64,000 bases of DNA from Odiellus spinosus (Eukaryota; Arthropoda; Arachnida; Opiliones; Phalangiidae). Below are positions 21,471 through 33,737 of this stretch, in pieces. Numbering within the stretch: position 1 is the first letter of the stretch; each line of letters opens with the position of its first letter. The stretch spans positions 8,627,185 through 8,691,184 of the forward strand of contig OY987230.1 in NCBI GenBank assembly GCA_963920705.1. The letters run 5' to 3'. A model generated the notes under the pieces. It was given only the letters and a program-made list of their open reading frames with translations, did no database searches and had not been told where the DNA came from. A program made the position numbers and the translations under genes.

Positions 21471-21855
21471 TTAAAGTGAGAATGCAACCAAAACACAGTA
21501 AAAAAATTTAAAAACAAATACTAAACTAGAAATAAATTTGAAACTTACCCGGAAATAGGCTTAGCTGGAATGATTAGGATCACCTGAACTCCCCTTATAA
21601 GGACTAGCGACCAATGACATTGATCGATGGCCCTTATTCGAGGTCTCCAATATCAATGTCATTGGTCGATATATGTTCTTATAAGGGAGTTCAGGATATC
21701 ACTACGAATCCAGCTAAGCCTACTTTTCGGGTAAGTTTTAAATTCATTTCTAGTTTAATATTAGTTTGTAATATTTTTTACTGTTGGATTAGGCCTATTT
21801 AAACGATAAGGAATCGATCAAAAATCACTTGTTTTAGGTTACATCCTCCCTTTAA
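21471..21855. mobile_element. TTAA MITE, copy 1
   Basis: Ends TTAAAGTGAGAATGCAACC and GGTTACATCCTCCCTTTAA (slightly decayed). Inner marks of the family: AAACTTACCCGGAAATAGGC with its inverted partner GCCTACTTTTCGGGTAAGTTT, and a central inverted pair around CCAATGACATTGATCGAT. TTAA flanks with an AGGG start suggest a Kolobok- or piggyBac-type parent. Confidence 0.88.
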
Positions 21856-22108
21856 ATACGATAATAGAAATGGTGAGTTTTTATTGCAAACGCGCGGCTT
21901 TAAATTGAACTAATGTTACAATTTCATTTATTTATTTAAGCTTAATGATTTAGGCTTAGCAGGTTTTGAGAGGTTATAAGGTTTTTTTGCGATGTTTAAC
22001 AAGCGTTTAAGTTAAATAAATATAGTTTCTTGAATTAAATTAACTTAAAGGGATCGGTATCGAAGGCATTTTGCAAATAACTGTAACAAAGATTATTTAT
22101 AATATAAT

Positions 22109-22636
22109 TAGAGCTCGGAATTGGATAATGAATAACTGTTGATAGGCTTTTTACAGATATAATCTCGGATAAATTTGTGTGTTAATATAAAACCACAAAT
22201 TATATAAACAGACGCGTATCAAATGGATAATAATTATCCGGAGATACAATTTTAAGCTTGATTAATAAACAAATTACGCGTTTATTCAAACGGATAATGG
22301 GAAGATAAAAATACGATGTTTCTCGAAATCCGTGTAGAATTAAAATGTAATAATTATATTTGAATCTAAATGGAAAGGAACTGACGGTAGTACATTCTGG
22401 CTTCAAATTCTCAATTTGGGTTAAAATCCGCGAAGAAATTCGAGTTTCAAATGTTTCTTATCGGCTAATGAAAAACTGGTGTAACGTAACAATTTCCTAT
22501 TTCGAATAAAAAGTTCGGATACATTTAATTAACTCGAATAAGAAATATATATTTTTTCGCGAACGGATAACATCCGACTGACATTCACGATGGTCATATT
22601 CAATTAACAAAATATATACGAATTCCGAGCTCCCTA
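22109..22636. mobile_element. TAGAGCTCGGAATT MITE, copy 1
   Basis: Starts TAGAGCTCGGAATT and ends AATTCCGAGCTCC. Inner inverted pairs include CGTTTATTCAAACGGATAA. TAGAG fits the YARNG start of hAT elements. The right-end TA is lost, so no TSD is read. Other copies: 27.3 kb, 34,060, 49.7 kb (half), 51,323. Confidence 0.8.
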
Positions 22637-23358
22637 AAGAGCCACATAATATAAAAAAGACCGTCATTTTTCAAGTGTTATAGCTAGTAATAAACATAAA
22701 TTTGAATATTGTTTAATATTCTAATTAGCTCGATATTTTAATATTCAAATTTAATCTGATTAGAATATTCAAATTTGAATATTATTTAAGTTTCTATTAT
22801 ACCGTTTCGGTGCTAATGCTCCGCTGGGAATCCGTCCCCTCCATATAAATTGAGCGAAATAATAGTAAAAATAATGATTTCGTTGGGCCCAAATATTTAA
22901 ATAATGAAAACTGGATAGTAATTAATGAAAGCTAGCGATGGAATCGTTAATAAATTTCATAAAACTTCTGCTCTTTGTTTTAAAAATAATGATTATAAGA
23001 AAATATTATTATTATTATTATACCTATAGCTTTAACGTCCATATATAGCTAAGTGAAGTTTATTGGTTTTTGGTCTAATAAACCATGTTCTAGCGAAATT
23101 AAATCCACTTATATAGCTCATGGTGTAGAATTCCTTCTTATAATCAACGAGCTTCTGTAATATCCTTTGAAATATACACGCAACCTGACTCTATTCAGGC
23201 ATGGCCAACATAAATCAGCTCCTCCGTTGCCTGATTTAAGTTGGATATGATTTTATAAGCCTTGTCAAATTGATCTCGCGCCAATTCCCGAGGCGATTTC
23301 AACTCAATACTGACTTATATTTATGTAAACCCAACACTAGAATTACTCAAAAATAACC
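22637..23358. other. AT-rich stretch with small AATATTC palindromes
   Basis: Around 22,695-22,790 several inverted AATATTCAAATTTGAATATT-like words; an ATT microsatellite near 23,008. No gene seen. Confidence 0.5.
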
Positions 23359-23366
23359 CTTTGAAT

Positions 23367-23546
23367 TAGAGATCGGGGTTTGGACAAAATAATCCACAAC
23401 TATCAGTTAATCAGTTAATCATAAAAAAATAATCGGAAAATTATTCGCGATTACATTAGATTTATCATAGACTTTCCTCGAAAAATTTTAAGTTATGAAT
23501 AAAGATAAAATAATCAAAAATTTTCTTGTCTAAACCCCGATCTCTA
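23367..23546. mobile_element. 180-bp hAT-type MITE, copy 1, TSD CTTTGAAT
   Basis: Begins TAGAGATCGGGGTTTGG and ends with its complement. CTTTGAAT is duplicated exactly (23,359-23,366 and 23,547-23,554). TAGAG plus an 8-bp TSD identifies a hAT-type element. Confidence 0.95.
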
Positions 23547-23602
23547 CTTTGAATTACCCAAAAATCAACCGCTAGAATTACTCCAAAACCATATAGACAT
23601 AA

Positions 23603-23900
23603 ATTATAGATTCAACCCCAAAAACAACTCTAAAATTACCCCAAAAACAACTCTAGAATTACCCCAAAAACAACTCTAAAATAGCACCAAAAACAACTCT
23701 AAAATTATCCCAAAAACAACTCTAGAATTACCCCAAAAACAACTCTAAAATTACCCCAAAAATAACTCTAGAATTACCCCAAAAACAACTCTAAAATAGC
23801 ACCAAAAACAACTCTAAAATAGCACCAAAAACAACTCTAAAATAGCACCAAAAACAACTCTAGAATTACCCCAAAAACTACTCTAGAACTACTCAAAAAT
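23603..23900. repeat. 23-bp minisatellite (CCAAAAACAACTCTAAAATTA)
   Basis: About 12 copies of a 23-bp unit with TAGAATTACC and TAAAATAGCA variants; flanked by looser copies (23,560-23,600 and 23,900-24,075). Confidence 0.93.
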
Positions 23901-24169
23901 AGCCACTTAAATTACCCGAAATCAATTCCTAAAATTCCCCCCAAAAAGAAAAAAAAAAAAACACTCTAGAAAAAAACTTTAGTTTCACCCCTTGAATTAT
24001 CCGAAACTCTGCAGCATAATACATATTCTAGTTTGACCACAAAACAACCCCTTGAATTACCCCAAAATAACGTTCTGGAGCCATAGGCAACGATAATACG
24101 GTGTATTTGCAAAGCTACAGCAATAACAATAATTCTTACTAATTTCTACAATACTTCTAGTAGCAAATA

Positions 24170-25460
24170 TTTTATAATATATCTACAGAGAAAAAATAGG
24201 TTTAAAAATTTCGCGTTATATATTAGTATATTCGATTATTAACCATTCCCAGCAAAACCACCGAAATTGTAATTAAATATTTCATCTAATTTGTAATTTC
24301 GCGCAAAATCCCATATCCGTACCTGATACGTTTTGATACCCCCTAACGAGTTGCAATTTATTTATTTCCAACTGTCTTCAAACCAGCACCCCCCTATCAT
24401 CTCATCATCATCCCCCCTCTATCTTCCCCAGCCGATGCACGACCCTGAACCATGCCTGAACGAAAGTCTAGGGCGAAACTTAAAGTTCGGCGTCGCGTTG
24501 AAAAGAGTTGTCCCGCAGTTCCGTTAACCACGAAATGTAATACTAAATAAATTGCGTTTAAACTATTGTTTGTGTGCGGATTTTCCAACAAAAAGAAGCC
24601 TAATCTATCCTAGATTATTGATACTACAAAATTAGTGCCTCGCGTTTCGCTAAATTTACGACAAAACGAGGGTTTTTTGACTCGGTGAATTATGTTAGGC
24701 TTAGTGGTCCAGCGATTGAATTTCGCCGCCTCTAGCTCTTCGCTACGTAAAGTACGTAATACTACAGGAGCGCGTGGAAATTATAGTTTCCCTCCGCCCG
24801 CATGGAAACATTAGTAATTAACTTTAAAACGGATTTAAATCGAGTGATCATGTTCGGATTTTATTGTCAAAATGTGCCTAAACTATCCGGCTAAAGGATA
24901 ACGAAACATTCGGCTCCCAATTTCGGGTGAGTTTTTATTAACTTTTTTTATTGGAAGGTTGGCTTGTATCGCGGTTAGGCTTACCGTCACCCCCGTTGGG
25001 CCTGTTGTTTTGACGCCTTTTTTTTTCGCCTAACGAGGGAAGGGTGGAGACGAGGGTGATTGCGGAGGTAGGATTTAAAAATAATCTTTCGGAAGGGTTC
25101 ATTTTTCGGGTCAAACCTTTTTTCATCTTTTAACTGGATATTGGAAGCATTTTTAAATTTAAGGATTAAATAAAATATATCCAAGGCATTCATCTTTTAG
25201 TTTATATTTGGGGAATTATGGTGGGGGTTAAAAAAATGTTCATGATCGCTAGATTGAATAATTAAATACGATACATTTAGGGTTTTTAATTAAATTGATT
25301 TAAGGAGTTTAATCAACTTAGTTTTAGACGCTTTCGTTAAACGCGTATGAATCTATCGTCTGTTGTTTAAAACCGTATTGAAACAATTCTGTCCTTAATG
25401 TCAATCTGCTATTTCTTCGAGACTAATTTCGCAATTATTAAAAACTAACCAAACGTGTCT
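24170..25460. repeat. Local duplication, copy I
   Basis: Matches 25,505-27,180 in direct orientation, for example GAAAGTCTAGGGCGAAACTT against GAAAGCCTAGGGCGAAACTT and ATGTTCGGATTTTATTGTCA in both. Copy I lacks the 530-bp insertion of copy II. A shared frame after ATGTTCGG (24,849) has a stop in copy I. Confidence 0.85.
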
Positions 25461-25504
25461 CGTTAATTTACAGTTAATTAACAAAGTTTGGATATGAGCC
25501 TTCT

Positions 25505-27180
25505 AATTTCATAATATATCTATTATCAATATATTCGATTAATAACCATTTCCGCCCAAAACTATAACCGTAGTACTAAAAATTCTATAGTAATAGACCC
25601 TAAAATAAAATCGTTCGAATTTTCCAACGACTTTCACTCTTGCCCAAGAGCTTGCTGGGAAGAGGCAATATATGGCCGATCCCGATTGGCTGAGTTTGGT
25701 CACGTGAATGCGCCGCCGTAAATCACTCAATTTTATCTTAGCGCCTGTAGAGAGAAAACCACCTTGAATTGTCACCACGCTCTATACCTCCGAGGGAGTT
25801 AACGCGGCCTTGTAGGTGCAGACAAGTCACAGTGGATGATTTTTGAGCTGCTGAAGCTCGCCACTAGGTTTTACCCACGCTTAAATATTAAATTGTTTAT
25901 TTAATATTTATCGCGGTTAATTAGAAATTTTAATACATCAATTACTTAATTTTCCCAAGCCTAATTTATTTTTAAGAATGACCGAAAAAAAAGGTTATTA
26001 ATAAGTTTTTACCACGATAGATGGCTGTAGTAGCGATTTTATGCCCCGTTCTACACCCCCTTCTTAAATATTGCTTGCCTAGGGGCGTGGATTTTCAGCT
26101 CGTTTTATTTATTTTAGGGTCTATTTGGCGCAAAATCCCATAACCGCCACCTTGTAGGCTGATACCCCTACTGTCTGCCCCCCAGTTCTCCCCCCCCCCC
26201 TGTGTTCCCCCGGCGGAAGCCCGAACGAAAGCCTAGGGCGAAACTTAAATTTCGACGTCGCATTGAAAAGATTTATCCCGCATTTCCGTTAACCACGAAA
26301 TGTAATACTAAATAAATCGCGTTTAAATTATTGTTTATGTGCGGATTTTCCAACAAAAATAAGCCTAATCTGTCCTAGATTATTGATACTATAAAAATAG
26401 TGCATCGCGTTTCGCTAAATTTACGACAAGATGAGGGTTTTTTGACTCGGTGAAATATGTTAGGCTTAGTGATCCAGCGATTGTATTCCGCCGCCTCAAG
26501 CTATGCGCTAGGTTACTACAGGAGCGCGGGGAAATTATAGTTTCCCTCCACTTTCCTCCACAATTGAACCGTTAGTTATTAATTTTAAATCGGATTTAAA
26601 TCGAGTGATCATGTTCGGATTTTATTGTCAAAATGCCCTTAAACTATCCGGCGAAAGGATACCGAAACATTTTCTCCTAATTTCGGGTGAGTTTTATTTT
26701 AACTTGTTTTTCGTTGGAACATTGCGTTGGGTTGGATGGCGGTTAGGCTTAGCGTTACCCCGTTGGTACTATTGTTTTGACTGCTTTTTTTTTTTTTTTT
26801 TTTTTTTTTTTCGTCTAACGAGGTTGGGGCGGGGAAACGAGGGGGATTGCGGAGGTATAATTTAAAAATTATCTTTCGGAATGGTTCATTTTTCAGGTCA
26901 GAAGTACTGACATTATTTTTAATCGAATATTATAAACAATTTTAAATTTAAAGATTAAATATAATGTATATTAGTTTATGTTTTTGCTGAATTATCGTGG
27001 GGGTTAACAAATTGTTCATGGTCGCTAGATTGAATAATAGGGCTTTTAATCAAATTAGTTTTAAACGCTTATGAATCCATCAAATTTTGTTAAAAATCGT
27101 ATAAAAACATATCGGTCCTTACATTTCAATCTGATATTTCTTCCGATCTTGTCATTATTAATCTCGCGCCAAACACTGAA
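25505..27180. repeat. Local duplication, copy II, with insertion
   Basis: Second copy, almost abutting the first. It carries the 25,594-26,123 element and a longer T tract (26,786-26,810 against 25,018-25,026). The frame from ATG 26,629 runs to a TTTCGG|GTGAGT donor-like site that is also in copy I (24,927), but copy I has a stop in the frame, so no gene is claimed. Confidence 0.85.
25594..26123. mobile_element. 530-bp inverted-end element inside copy II
   Basis: Ends TAGACCCTAAAATAAA and TTTATTTTAGGGTCTA. The interval is absent from copy I, so it is a true insertion (or a clean deletion from I). The interior (25,620-25,870) is unusually GC-rich with GATTGGCTGA (CCAAT box) and TCACGTGA (E-box). 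Confidence 0.8.
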
Positions 27181-27189
27181 TTTCATTTT

Positions 27190-27235
27190 CAAGAATTGAA
27201 AAAAAAAAAAAAAATAAATAAATAAATAAATAAAT
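27190..27235. repeat. A-rich and AAAT microsatellite
   Basis: An A run followed by six AAAT units. Confidence 0.9.
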
Positions 27236-27289
27236 CCCGTGGCTGTTTTTACATACACCCTGTGACGTCATAGGTGTATGTGCTCCCAT

Positions 27290-27715
27290 ATAATTATAAC
27301 AAAAGAAAATAGCTTTTCCAAGGAGAAAAAAAATCTAATTTCTTATCAGAGTTATACGTTCGGATAAGAGCAATTTAAAAATCTATCTTCAAAAATAATA
27401 AATAAAATTAAAACCTAAATGCTTGGTTTTATTGTTTTATTTATTTTCTTTGAATTTTAAGTAAATTTTAAATTTATTTCTTTTATTTTCCACGAATTCT
27501 AAGAATGCGAATTTTCTTATCCATTGTTATACGTTTTAATTCGAGTAACTTGTTCATAGATAAAGCATCAAGCGTTTATCGTCGGATAAACCATATCTAT
27601 TTAACATTTATCCGAATTTACAACTCGCATTTATTTATTCACAAACAATCAATCCGAAAATAAAATATCCGAAAAATTATGAATAACACAAGATAATGGT
27701 TATCCGATTTCGAGC
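27290..27715. mobile_element. Decayed TAGAGCTCGGAATT MITE
   Basis: Shares CGAATTCTAAGAATGCGAATTTTC, CAAGATAATGGTTATCCGA and GATTTCGAGC-type end sequence with copies at 34.1-34.6 and 49.7-50.0 kb; the left end is unclear. Confidence 0.55.
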
Positions 27716-28378
27716 ACTATAGACATTATTATCTACTTATGGTGTCAGGGTATGTTACTTATGGTGTCTCTACGCGGTCTCTTTTATATCGCTGTCTGTC
27801 CAATATTATTTTCTGGTTTGTGTACGCGGGAGAATGAGATGATGCTGAGGTTCCATTTAGTCGCGTCTGGAGAATATAAGTAAAGCTCTATACCTATAGG
27901 ATTTTGTGAATAAACTGGGTTGAAATTATGGAGGCACTTGGATATAAGCGCGTATACATCTCGTAAAATGGGCCGTAATTGAATGTAAGAGTGTCGTAAC
28001 TCCATATACGTTGCTTTTTCTTCGTAATGAAGTGAGGGAAGGGATTAAATTAAATATATTAATCCTTAGGGTACGGGGTTTAACATAATCCAGTAATGCT
28101 CCGTCCCAGTTTCCACTTTGCCTGTAAACTTTTCTCGTATATAGTTAAAAGTATAATGAAAATTACCTCTGGGAAATTATGCAGAAAACTTAAATACGTG
28201 ATCATCTTTTTTGGGTTTTCCTTTTTGACAAACAGATTATAATTGTACCACACTTTTTTATTAGGTATATGTATGCTCAGAATATTTTTATAAAATTAAT
28301 TCACGCCCATACATTAACGAAATAATTTTCTACTACCCCGTAGCTTGAGTCACATACTATAAATTAGGCTTAGCGCCT
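27716..28378. other. No feature seen
   Basis: AT-rich with a slightly GC-richer patch near 27,780-28,030; no gene signal. Confidence 0.45.
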
Positions 28379-28499
28379 TTGCTTGAATTTTTAATCTACT
28401 TACCCATCATTTTGCATCAATTTTCAAACTTTCTATTCATTTTCCACGAACTATTTTCAAACTTATTGACCATTTTGCATCAATTTAAAAAACTATTTG

Positions 28500-28636
28500 G
28501 CCTCTTTTCATCAATTTCCAAACTTCTGGATCATTTTTCATCAATTTCCAAACTTCTGGATCATTTTTCATCAATTTCCAAACTTCTGGATCATTTTTCA
28601 TCAATTTCCAAACTTCTGGATCATTTTTCATCAAAC
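28500..28636. repeat. 30-bp minisatellite
   Basis: Four to five tandem copies of CATCAATTTCCAAACTTCTGGATCATTTTT-type sequence (30 bp); gives an artefactual SISKLLDHFS protein frame. Confidence 0.95.
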
Positions 28637-28679
28637 TCCTTGAGTCCTTGACCATCACTAATTTGCATGAATTTGCTTA

Positions 28680-28862
28680 ACCATTTTTCATGCATGAATT
28701 TTCAAACTTCTTAACCATTTTTCAAACTTCTTAACCATTTTTCATGCATGAATTTTCAAACTTCTTAACCATTTTTCATGCATGAATTTTCAAAACTTCT
28801 TAACCATTTTTCATGCTTGAATTTTCAAACTTCTTAACCATTTTTCATGCATGAATTTTCTT
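28680..28862. repeat. 34-bp minisatellite (TTCATGCATGAATTTTCAAA)
   Basis: About five tandem copies related in sequence to the preceding 30-bp array (both contain CAAACTTCT and CATTTTTCAT), so the two arrays probably share an origin. Confidence 0.93.
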
Positions 28863-29277
28863 GACCTCTGCTTCAATTTCAAAAATTCTGAGCCCTTTCC
28901 ATAAATTTCCAAACTTCTCGATCCCTTTGGATCATTTTTCAAACCGATCTTGAACCACTTTGCATCCATTTTCGCCTTTTTGGCACAATATTCAAACTCC
29001 ATAGCCTTTTTTGATCAATTTAATATATTTTTGCAAGCTTTGTCCTTTTTAGATCAATTGCGAAACTGCTTGACTTTTTGTTAGGCAATCACAATTTTTT
29101 TCCCCAATATATTGATCGTTTGATTTTTAAGTAACGTTTGAAAAGATAAATACAATGTAGAAACAAATAGGTTAAAGTTTTGTTTTTTCATCTCGTAAAT
29201 TAAACAAAGTGATGATCAATCAATATATAACCCTTTATATATTTTGAAATAAGAACTCAGTATAGCATATAGAAGGT

Positions 29278-29330
29278 TTCGTACACGACCTGGAAAGCCG
29301 GGAAAAGTCAGGGAACTTAAAATTAACCCT
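29278..29330. mobile_element. Fragment of a CAGGGTTCGTACACG element
   Basis: GTACACGACCTGGAAAG...GGGAAAAGTCAGGGAA, the left end of the family seen at 43,490 and 47,369. Confidence 0.7.
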
Positions 29331-29608
29331 AAAGGGTAGAAAAATAATAAATTACAGCCCAGCTATAGATTATATCAAAAATGTCTTTGTCAACAAAGAC
29401 CCAGAAGGACTAGCTATGGTTTCGGAGAAAACGTAAAATTTAATTATAATCATAATTTATTTAATTAAAATAAATAATTATGTTAAGCCTAAAAATTCTG
29501 TTTTTTTCTCACATATTCTGAGCTAGCTATCGACCCGGCGCTTAATTAATAGAGTGTGTCAAATGACGTATAGAAAATGTTTGCTTTGCCAACAGCTTGC
29601 GAATATGA

Positions 29609-30031
29609 CAGGGTTGCCACAGTTTTTTCAGATTCAAATTCCCTGACCTTTTCCAACGATTTTCCCTAACCTTATCCAACGATTTTCCCTAACCTTATCC
29701 AACGATTTTCCCTAACCTTATCCAACGATTTTCCCTGACCTTTTCCAACGATTTTCCCTAACCTTATCCAACGATTTTCCCTAACCTTATCCAAGGATTT
29801 TCCCTGACCTTTTCAGTTAATACTACCCAATTTTTTTGCGTTCGCCAAACTTTTTGCACGCATACCTTTGTTCTAAATTATACATCTGACACGGCTATCT
29901 TAAAATCTTTTCTGTAGATAATGATTGTAATTCCCTGGCTTCTTGAAAGATCTTTAAATTCCTTGACTTTTCCCTGTGGTTTTAAAATATCTTAAAATTC
30001 TCTGACTTTTCCCTGACCTGTGGCAACCCTG
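29609..30031. mobile_element. CAGGGTTGCCACAG element, 423 bp, TSD TATGA
   Basis: Ends CAGGGTTGCCACAG and CTGTGGCAACCCTG, flanked by TATGA on both sides (29,604-29,608 and 30,032-30,036). The left half is occupied by a 23-bp minisatellite. The CAGGG start is hAT-like but the duplication is 5 bp, not 8. Confidence 0.88.
29637..29815. repeat. 23-bp minisatellite within the element
   Basis: About eight copies of CGATTTTCCCTAACCTTATC plus CAA. Confidence 0.93.
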
Positions 30032-30349
30032 TATGAGTAGGTAGTCGTGTAAAATATTAATTATTGGTCAGGGGAAATCTTGAAAAAGCGCGAACCGTGT
30101 ATAAAACTTGGAAGTACTGAAATTGTAAACTGATTACCGACTGCAAAAAGGATTATGTAGAGTTTTACAACAGTTTATCTTAATTAATATACACACGTAT
30201 CTTGGATCTCGACGTGAATTGTAAATGCTTGGTGATCTATTTTTTTCCTTTATGGAGTTTAACATCGCTTATGACTGCGCCTTACGATTGCCCTTTATAT
30301 CATTAACGATTGGTTTTTCACGCGGTAGGTGGCTTAAAAATTCGGGCGT

Positions 30350-30780
30350 TACGCCAAAATAGTTATCCCTTGGCTTCCCTATCTCTCTCTCTCTTTCTCT
30401 CTCTCTTGAACTCGCTCGATCCTTCAGTACGTTTCGGGAGAGTATCTGCGCGTAGCGCGTGTATTTCTCCCCCTATATATACGGGCATATACCGGTAACA
30501 TACAGCGGGCTAGTGATTTTCTTGGATCTCTCTTTTGGGGCGTTGGAACGAGCTTTTGGCGGCATTCGTGGAGCACGCGGTTAACGAAACAGTCGTATCG
30601 GGAGAGAGGCGCCTCGCGCGAACCCAAGCAGGCGCAGGCCATTCGGGGTTGGCCCCCTCGTTTTAAACCGAGGCTAGAAACCTTCGCGAGCTGGAGTATC
30701 ATTTAGGAGAAGAAAACTATAACGGCCTATCGGTTACCATGACTACGGGCCGAGACAGTACGGCTTCGAGTCAGCCCGAT
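30350..30780. promoter_or_regulatory. CpG-rich island, candidate promoter or 5' exon
   Basis: Clearly GC- and CpG-richer than anything around it. Contains a TC microsatellite (30,379-30,408), a TATA-like CTATATATACGG (about 30,472-30,483) and a dense CG stretch (30,540-30,770). A short ATG frame (30,738) stops after 14 codons. No long coding frame. Could be the first exon and promoter of a gene with distant exons. Confidence 0.35.
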
Positions 30781-31858
30781 TGACAGCGAAAATAAATTTA
30801 ATTATTAAATTAATAATATTTCAAAATTATATATATATTTAAATTTTTACATTTCTAATATTAAATATACCTAATTCCTAATATTTGGGATTTTTTTAAG
30901 AAAAAAAAAATCTTCGAGTGAATCTTCATATAGAAGTGAAAATGTCGGATTAATATAAAATATATATATTTTTAAAGAATATATTTATATCTATATATAT
31001 ACGCTGTATATAGTTTTGATTTTTCAATCGCTGGATTTAATTTTCGGTGTCTTTAGATAGGTTTTTTTTTTTTTTTTTTTTTGGTTTTAGTAATATTTTA
31101 TTCGAAGTTTGAAAGACTGGAAAGGACATTAGTAAGTTTAGCGTCGTTTAATTTAGGCGTTTCTTATTTTTTTGGTTTTATTTTTCGTTTCCCTCGTGTG
31201 TTTGTCGGAGTCCGCTTGTCGGATCTCCAACCTGATACCGTCTAGTTGTGGCGCGGTTTAAATTTAAGGATATGCTGCTCAAGCCTAAGAGGAAAATTGG
31301 TAAGAATATTTGGAGTGTTGAATTTTTTATAGCCATAGATTTTACTTTTATCATATATATTGCTATATTGCTCGTGATCTTGAATATTTAATGTTTTGGA
31401 AAGGCTGTTACGTTGATAAGACTCGTAAATATTTCCAGCGGGTGTTTTGTAGAGAATAATTTGAAAGGAAAAGAAGACAATTACTTTTGGCAAAAAAAGC
31501 AATTTAAAAAGGTGTTTTCCAGTTGGTTATTTCCTTATCCGCGACTGTTCTAGTTGGTTAGAATGTTTTATAGCCTAAAGACTACTAGAGTAAAGGCGCG
31601 TTTTCAATCAAGATATTCAATCAAGCGAAGTAAAAATGGTTTTAAATAAAAACTAGGTTCTATAAATACGAATCGCAGGAAGAAGACAATCTTGTAGAGG
31701 TACTAGTACACCCTCCTTCAACTCCGAATCTCTTGCTAATATATTCTGTATGGTAATATATTGCTCAAATTCGATGATAACCCCTCCCATTTGTCTGCAT
31801 GTTGTGACCTTCACGTAAAGAATTGGTTTAGCTTTTGAGCTTAATAAATCTGAAAAAT

Positions 31859-31895
<37 letters not shown>

Positions 31896-31973
31896 TATAA
31901 CGATCCAGCAAAATAAATGTTCGGAATATTATAAATATATTGGAGGATTTTATAACTATTACTTGGTTTTATA
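30781..31973. other. AT-rich, poly-T tracts, no gene seen
   Basis: Long T runs at about 31,063-31,082 and 31,860-31,892. Nothing else recognised. Confidence 0.5.
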
Positions 31974-32382
31974 CAGGGTGTTTCGAAAATGGTGTTAGGA
32001 TAGAGCTACAGTGGGTTCTATGGGTCATTTTAAGACGAAAATGTTCTATGACCTTTTGTCGTACGGGGTGCCGTTTAAGAGTTACGAAATGAATCATGCG
32101 CGGATGACCCCTCAACGTACATTAATAATCAGGCTTATACTCAATGTTATAATACGCTTAATTATTTAGTTGGTATTTTAAAAGCGCGCGTATTTTAAAG
32201 ATAAGCGTATTTTATCATTGAGTATACGTTATTAATGTACGTTAAGGGGTCATCCGTACATGATTCATTTCGTAACTTTTAAACGGCGCCCCGTACGACA
32301 AAACGTCATAGAACATTTTCGTCTTAAAATGACCCATAGAATCCAATTAGCCAGGTCCTACCACCATTTTCGAAACACCCTG
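31974..32382. mobile_element. CAGGGTGTTTCGAAA hairpin MITE, copy 1
   Basis: A 409-bp palindromic element with ends CAGGGTGTTTCGAAAATGG and the complement, arms of about 170 bp, and TA on each side (ATA|CAGGG...CCCTG|TAT). A TA target would fit a Tc1/mariner-type parent. A second copy is at 60,828-61,180. Confidence 0.88.
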
Positions 32383-32744
32383 TATAATAAATGGGAGTTT
32401 TTAATATCTTGTTCTAACGTTGATTTTAGTAACGAAATAATATAACTTCTGAACTAACAAGCAATGACAAATACTTGTGAAAATAGGGGTGGGGGTAGTT
32501 AACGTAAAATTTCTTGACCGTTTACGCGATTACTTATCCTTTGGTAATGCTAAATACGTTTTTTGTTACGTAATAACTTTAGTACAGTTAAAGTTACACT
32601 CAATTGTAAACCGATTACGTAGAGTGATCATGCAACCCGCTCAGATCACCTGTAAAGGCTTAGTTATCACGTGCCATGGCCGACAAGTTTAGGGCGATTA
32701 ACGAAAATGTGCCTTTTGACTCCTAATCATGAAAGCGATATTTA
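32383..32744. other. No feature seen
   Basis: AT-rich; no repeat or gene recognised. Confidence 0.45.
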
Positions 32745-32752
32745 AAGCGATT

Positions 32753-32930
32753 TAGAGGTCGGGGTTTGGACAAGATAATCCAAAGATTTGGTTAATCAGT
32801 TAATTAATATTAATGATCGGTTAAATATTCGCGATTTCATTGGATTTATCATAGACTTCCAGTGGATAATTTCAAATTATGAATAAAGATAAAATAATCA
32901 GAAATATCTTGTCCAAACCCGCGACCTCTA
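32753..32930. mobile_element. Older 178-bp hAT-type MITE, TSD AAGCGATT
   Basis: TAGAGGTCGGGGTTTGG start and CCGCGACCTCTA-type end, with AAGCGATT repeated at 32,745-32,752 and 32,931-32,938. The sequence differs from the 180-bp young copies (AGAGGTC for AGAGATC, AAGATTTGG inner word), so it is a separate subfamily. Confidence 0.92.
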
Positions 32931-33124
32931 AAGCGATTTATCAATGAACGATATCACTGAAGCGCGATTGAAGACAAAATAAATGTGGATGGAATAAATT
33001 TGCGTGTATCAAATAATGTCTAGAAAGAAAGAGACCTAAATTGTAATTTAGTCATGAAGAAATCTTTTAAATGATTAGAAAGAAATACTGCAGTTAGTCA
33101 GGTTTGAAAATGATCCTAGTAGAT

Positions 33125-33526
33125 TAAAGGGAGAATTCAACCTAATAACAAGTCATTTTTATCGATTCCTTATCGTTTAAATAGGCCTAATCCAACTACA
33201 AAAAGTTTACAAAACAAATTTTAAACTAGAAATAAATTTAAAACTTACCCGGAAAATAGGCTTAGCGGGATTCGTGGAGATCCTGAATTGCCTCCGTGTA
33301 AGGTCTAGCGACCAATGAGCAAAGGCCCGTCGTTCGCACGAGATCTCCACGACTTACAATCGCGTTCGATTGGTCAGGATCTCTATGAATCCCTTTAAGC
33401 CTTTTTTCCGGATATGTATTAAATTTATTTCTAATTTAATATTTGTTCTTAATTTTTTTTAGGCTTATTTAAACTTTAAGGAATCGAAAAAAAATCACTT
33501 GTTGCTAGGTTGCATTCTCCCTTTAA
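33125..33526. mobile_element. TTAA MITE, copy 2
   Basis: TTAAAGGGAGAATTCAACCT to AGGTTGCATTCTCCCTTTAA, both ends intact. The middle has the GAGATCC...GGTCTAGCGACCAATGAGC type centre. Confidence 0.9.
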
Positions 33527-33737
33527 TTATGAAAGCTTGTCAGGAAACTTGATATTCTTGTAAACATGGGCTATACCGAGAATTATGTCGAATTATTTGG
33601 GGCTTTAATAAGATGACAGTGGAAAATCTGTAAAAGTCAGCAAACTAGAAAATAGGTCTTAAACATAGGAAAAAAAGTAATGGAATTTTATATTTTAAAC
33701 TTAACAGTTACCATGGTGAAGATATATTCGAAATTGG

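Noticed and set aside
28379..28651. 90-codon frame with SSISKLLDHF repeats
   Set aside because: Created by the 30-bp minisatellite, whose period is a multiple of three.
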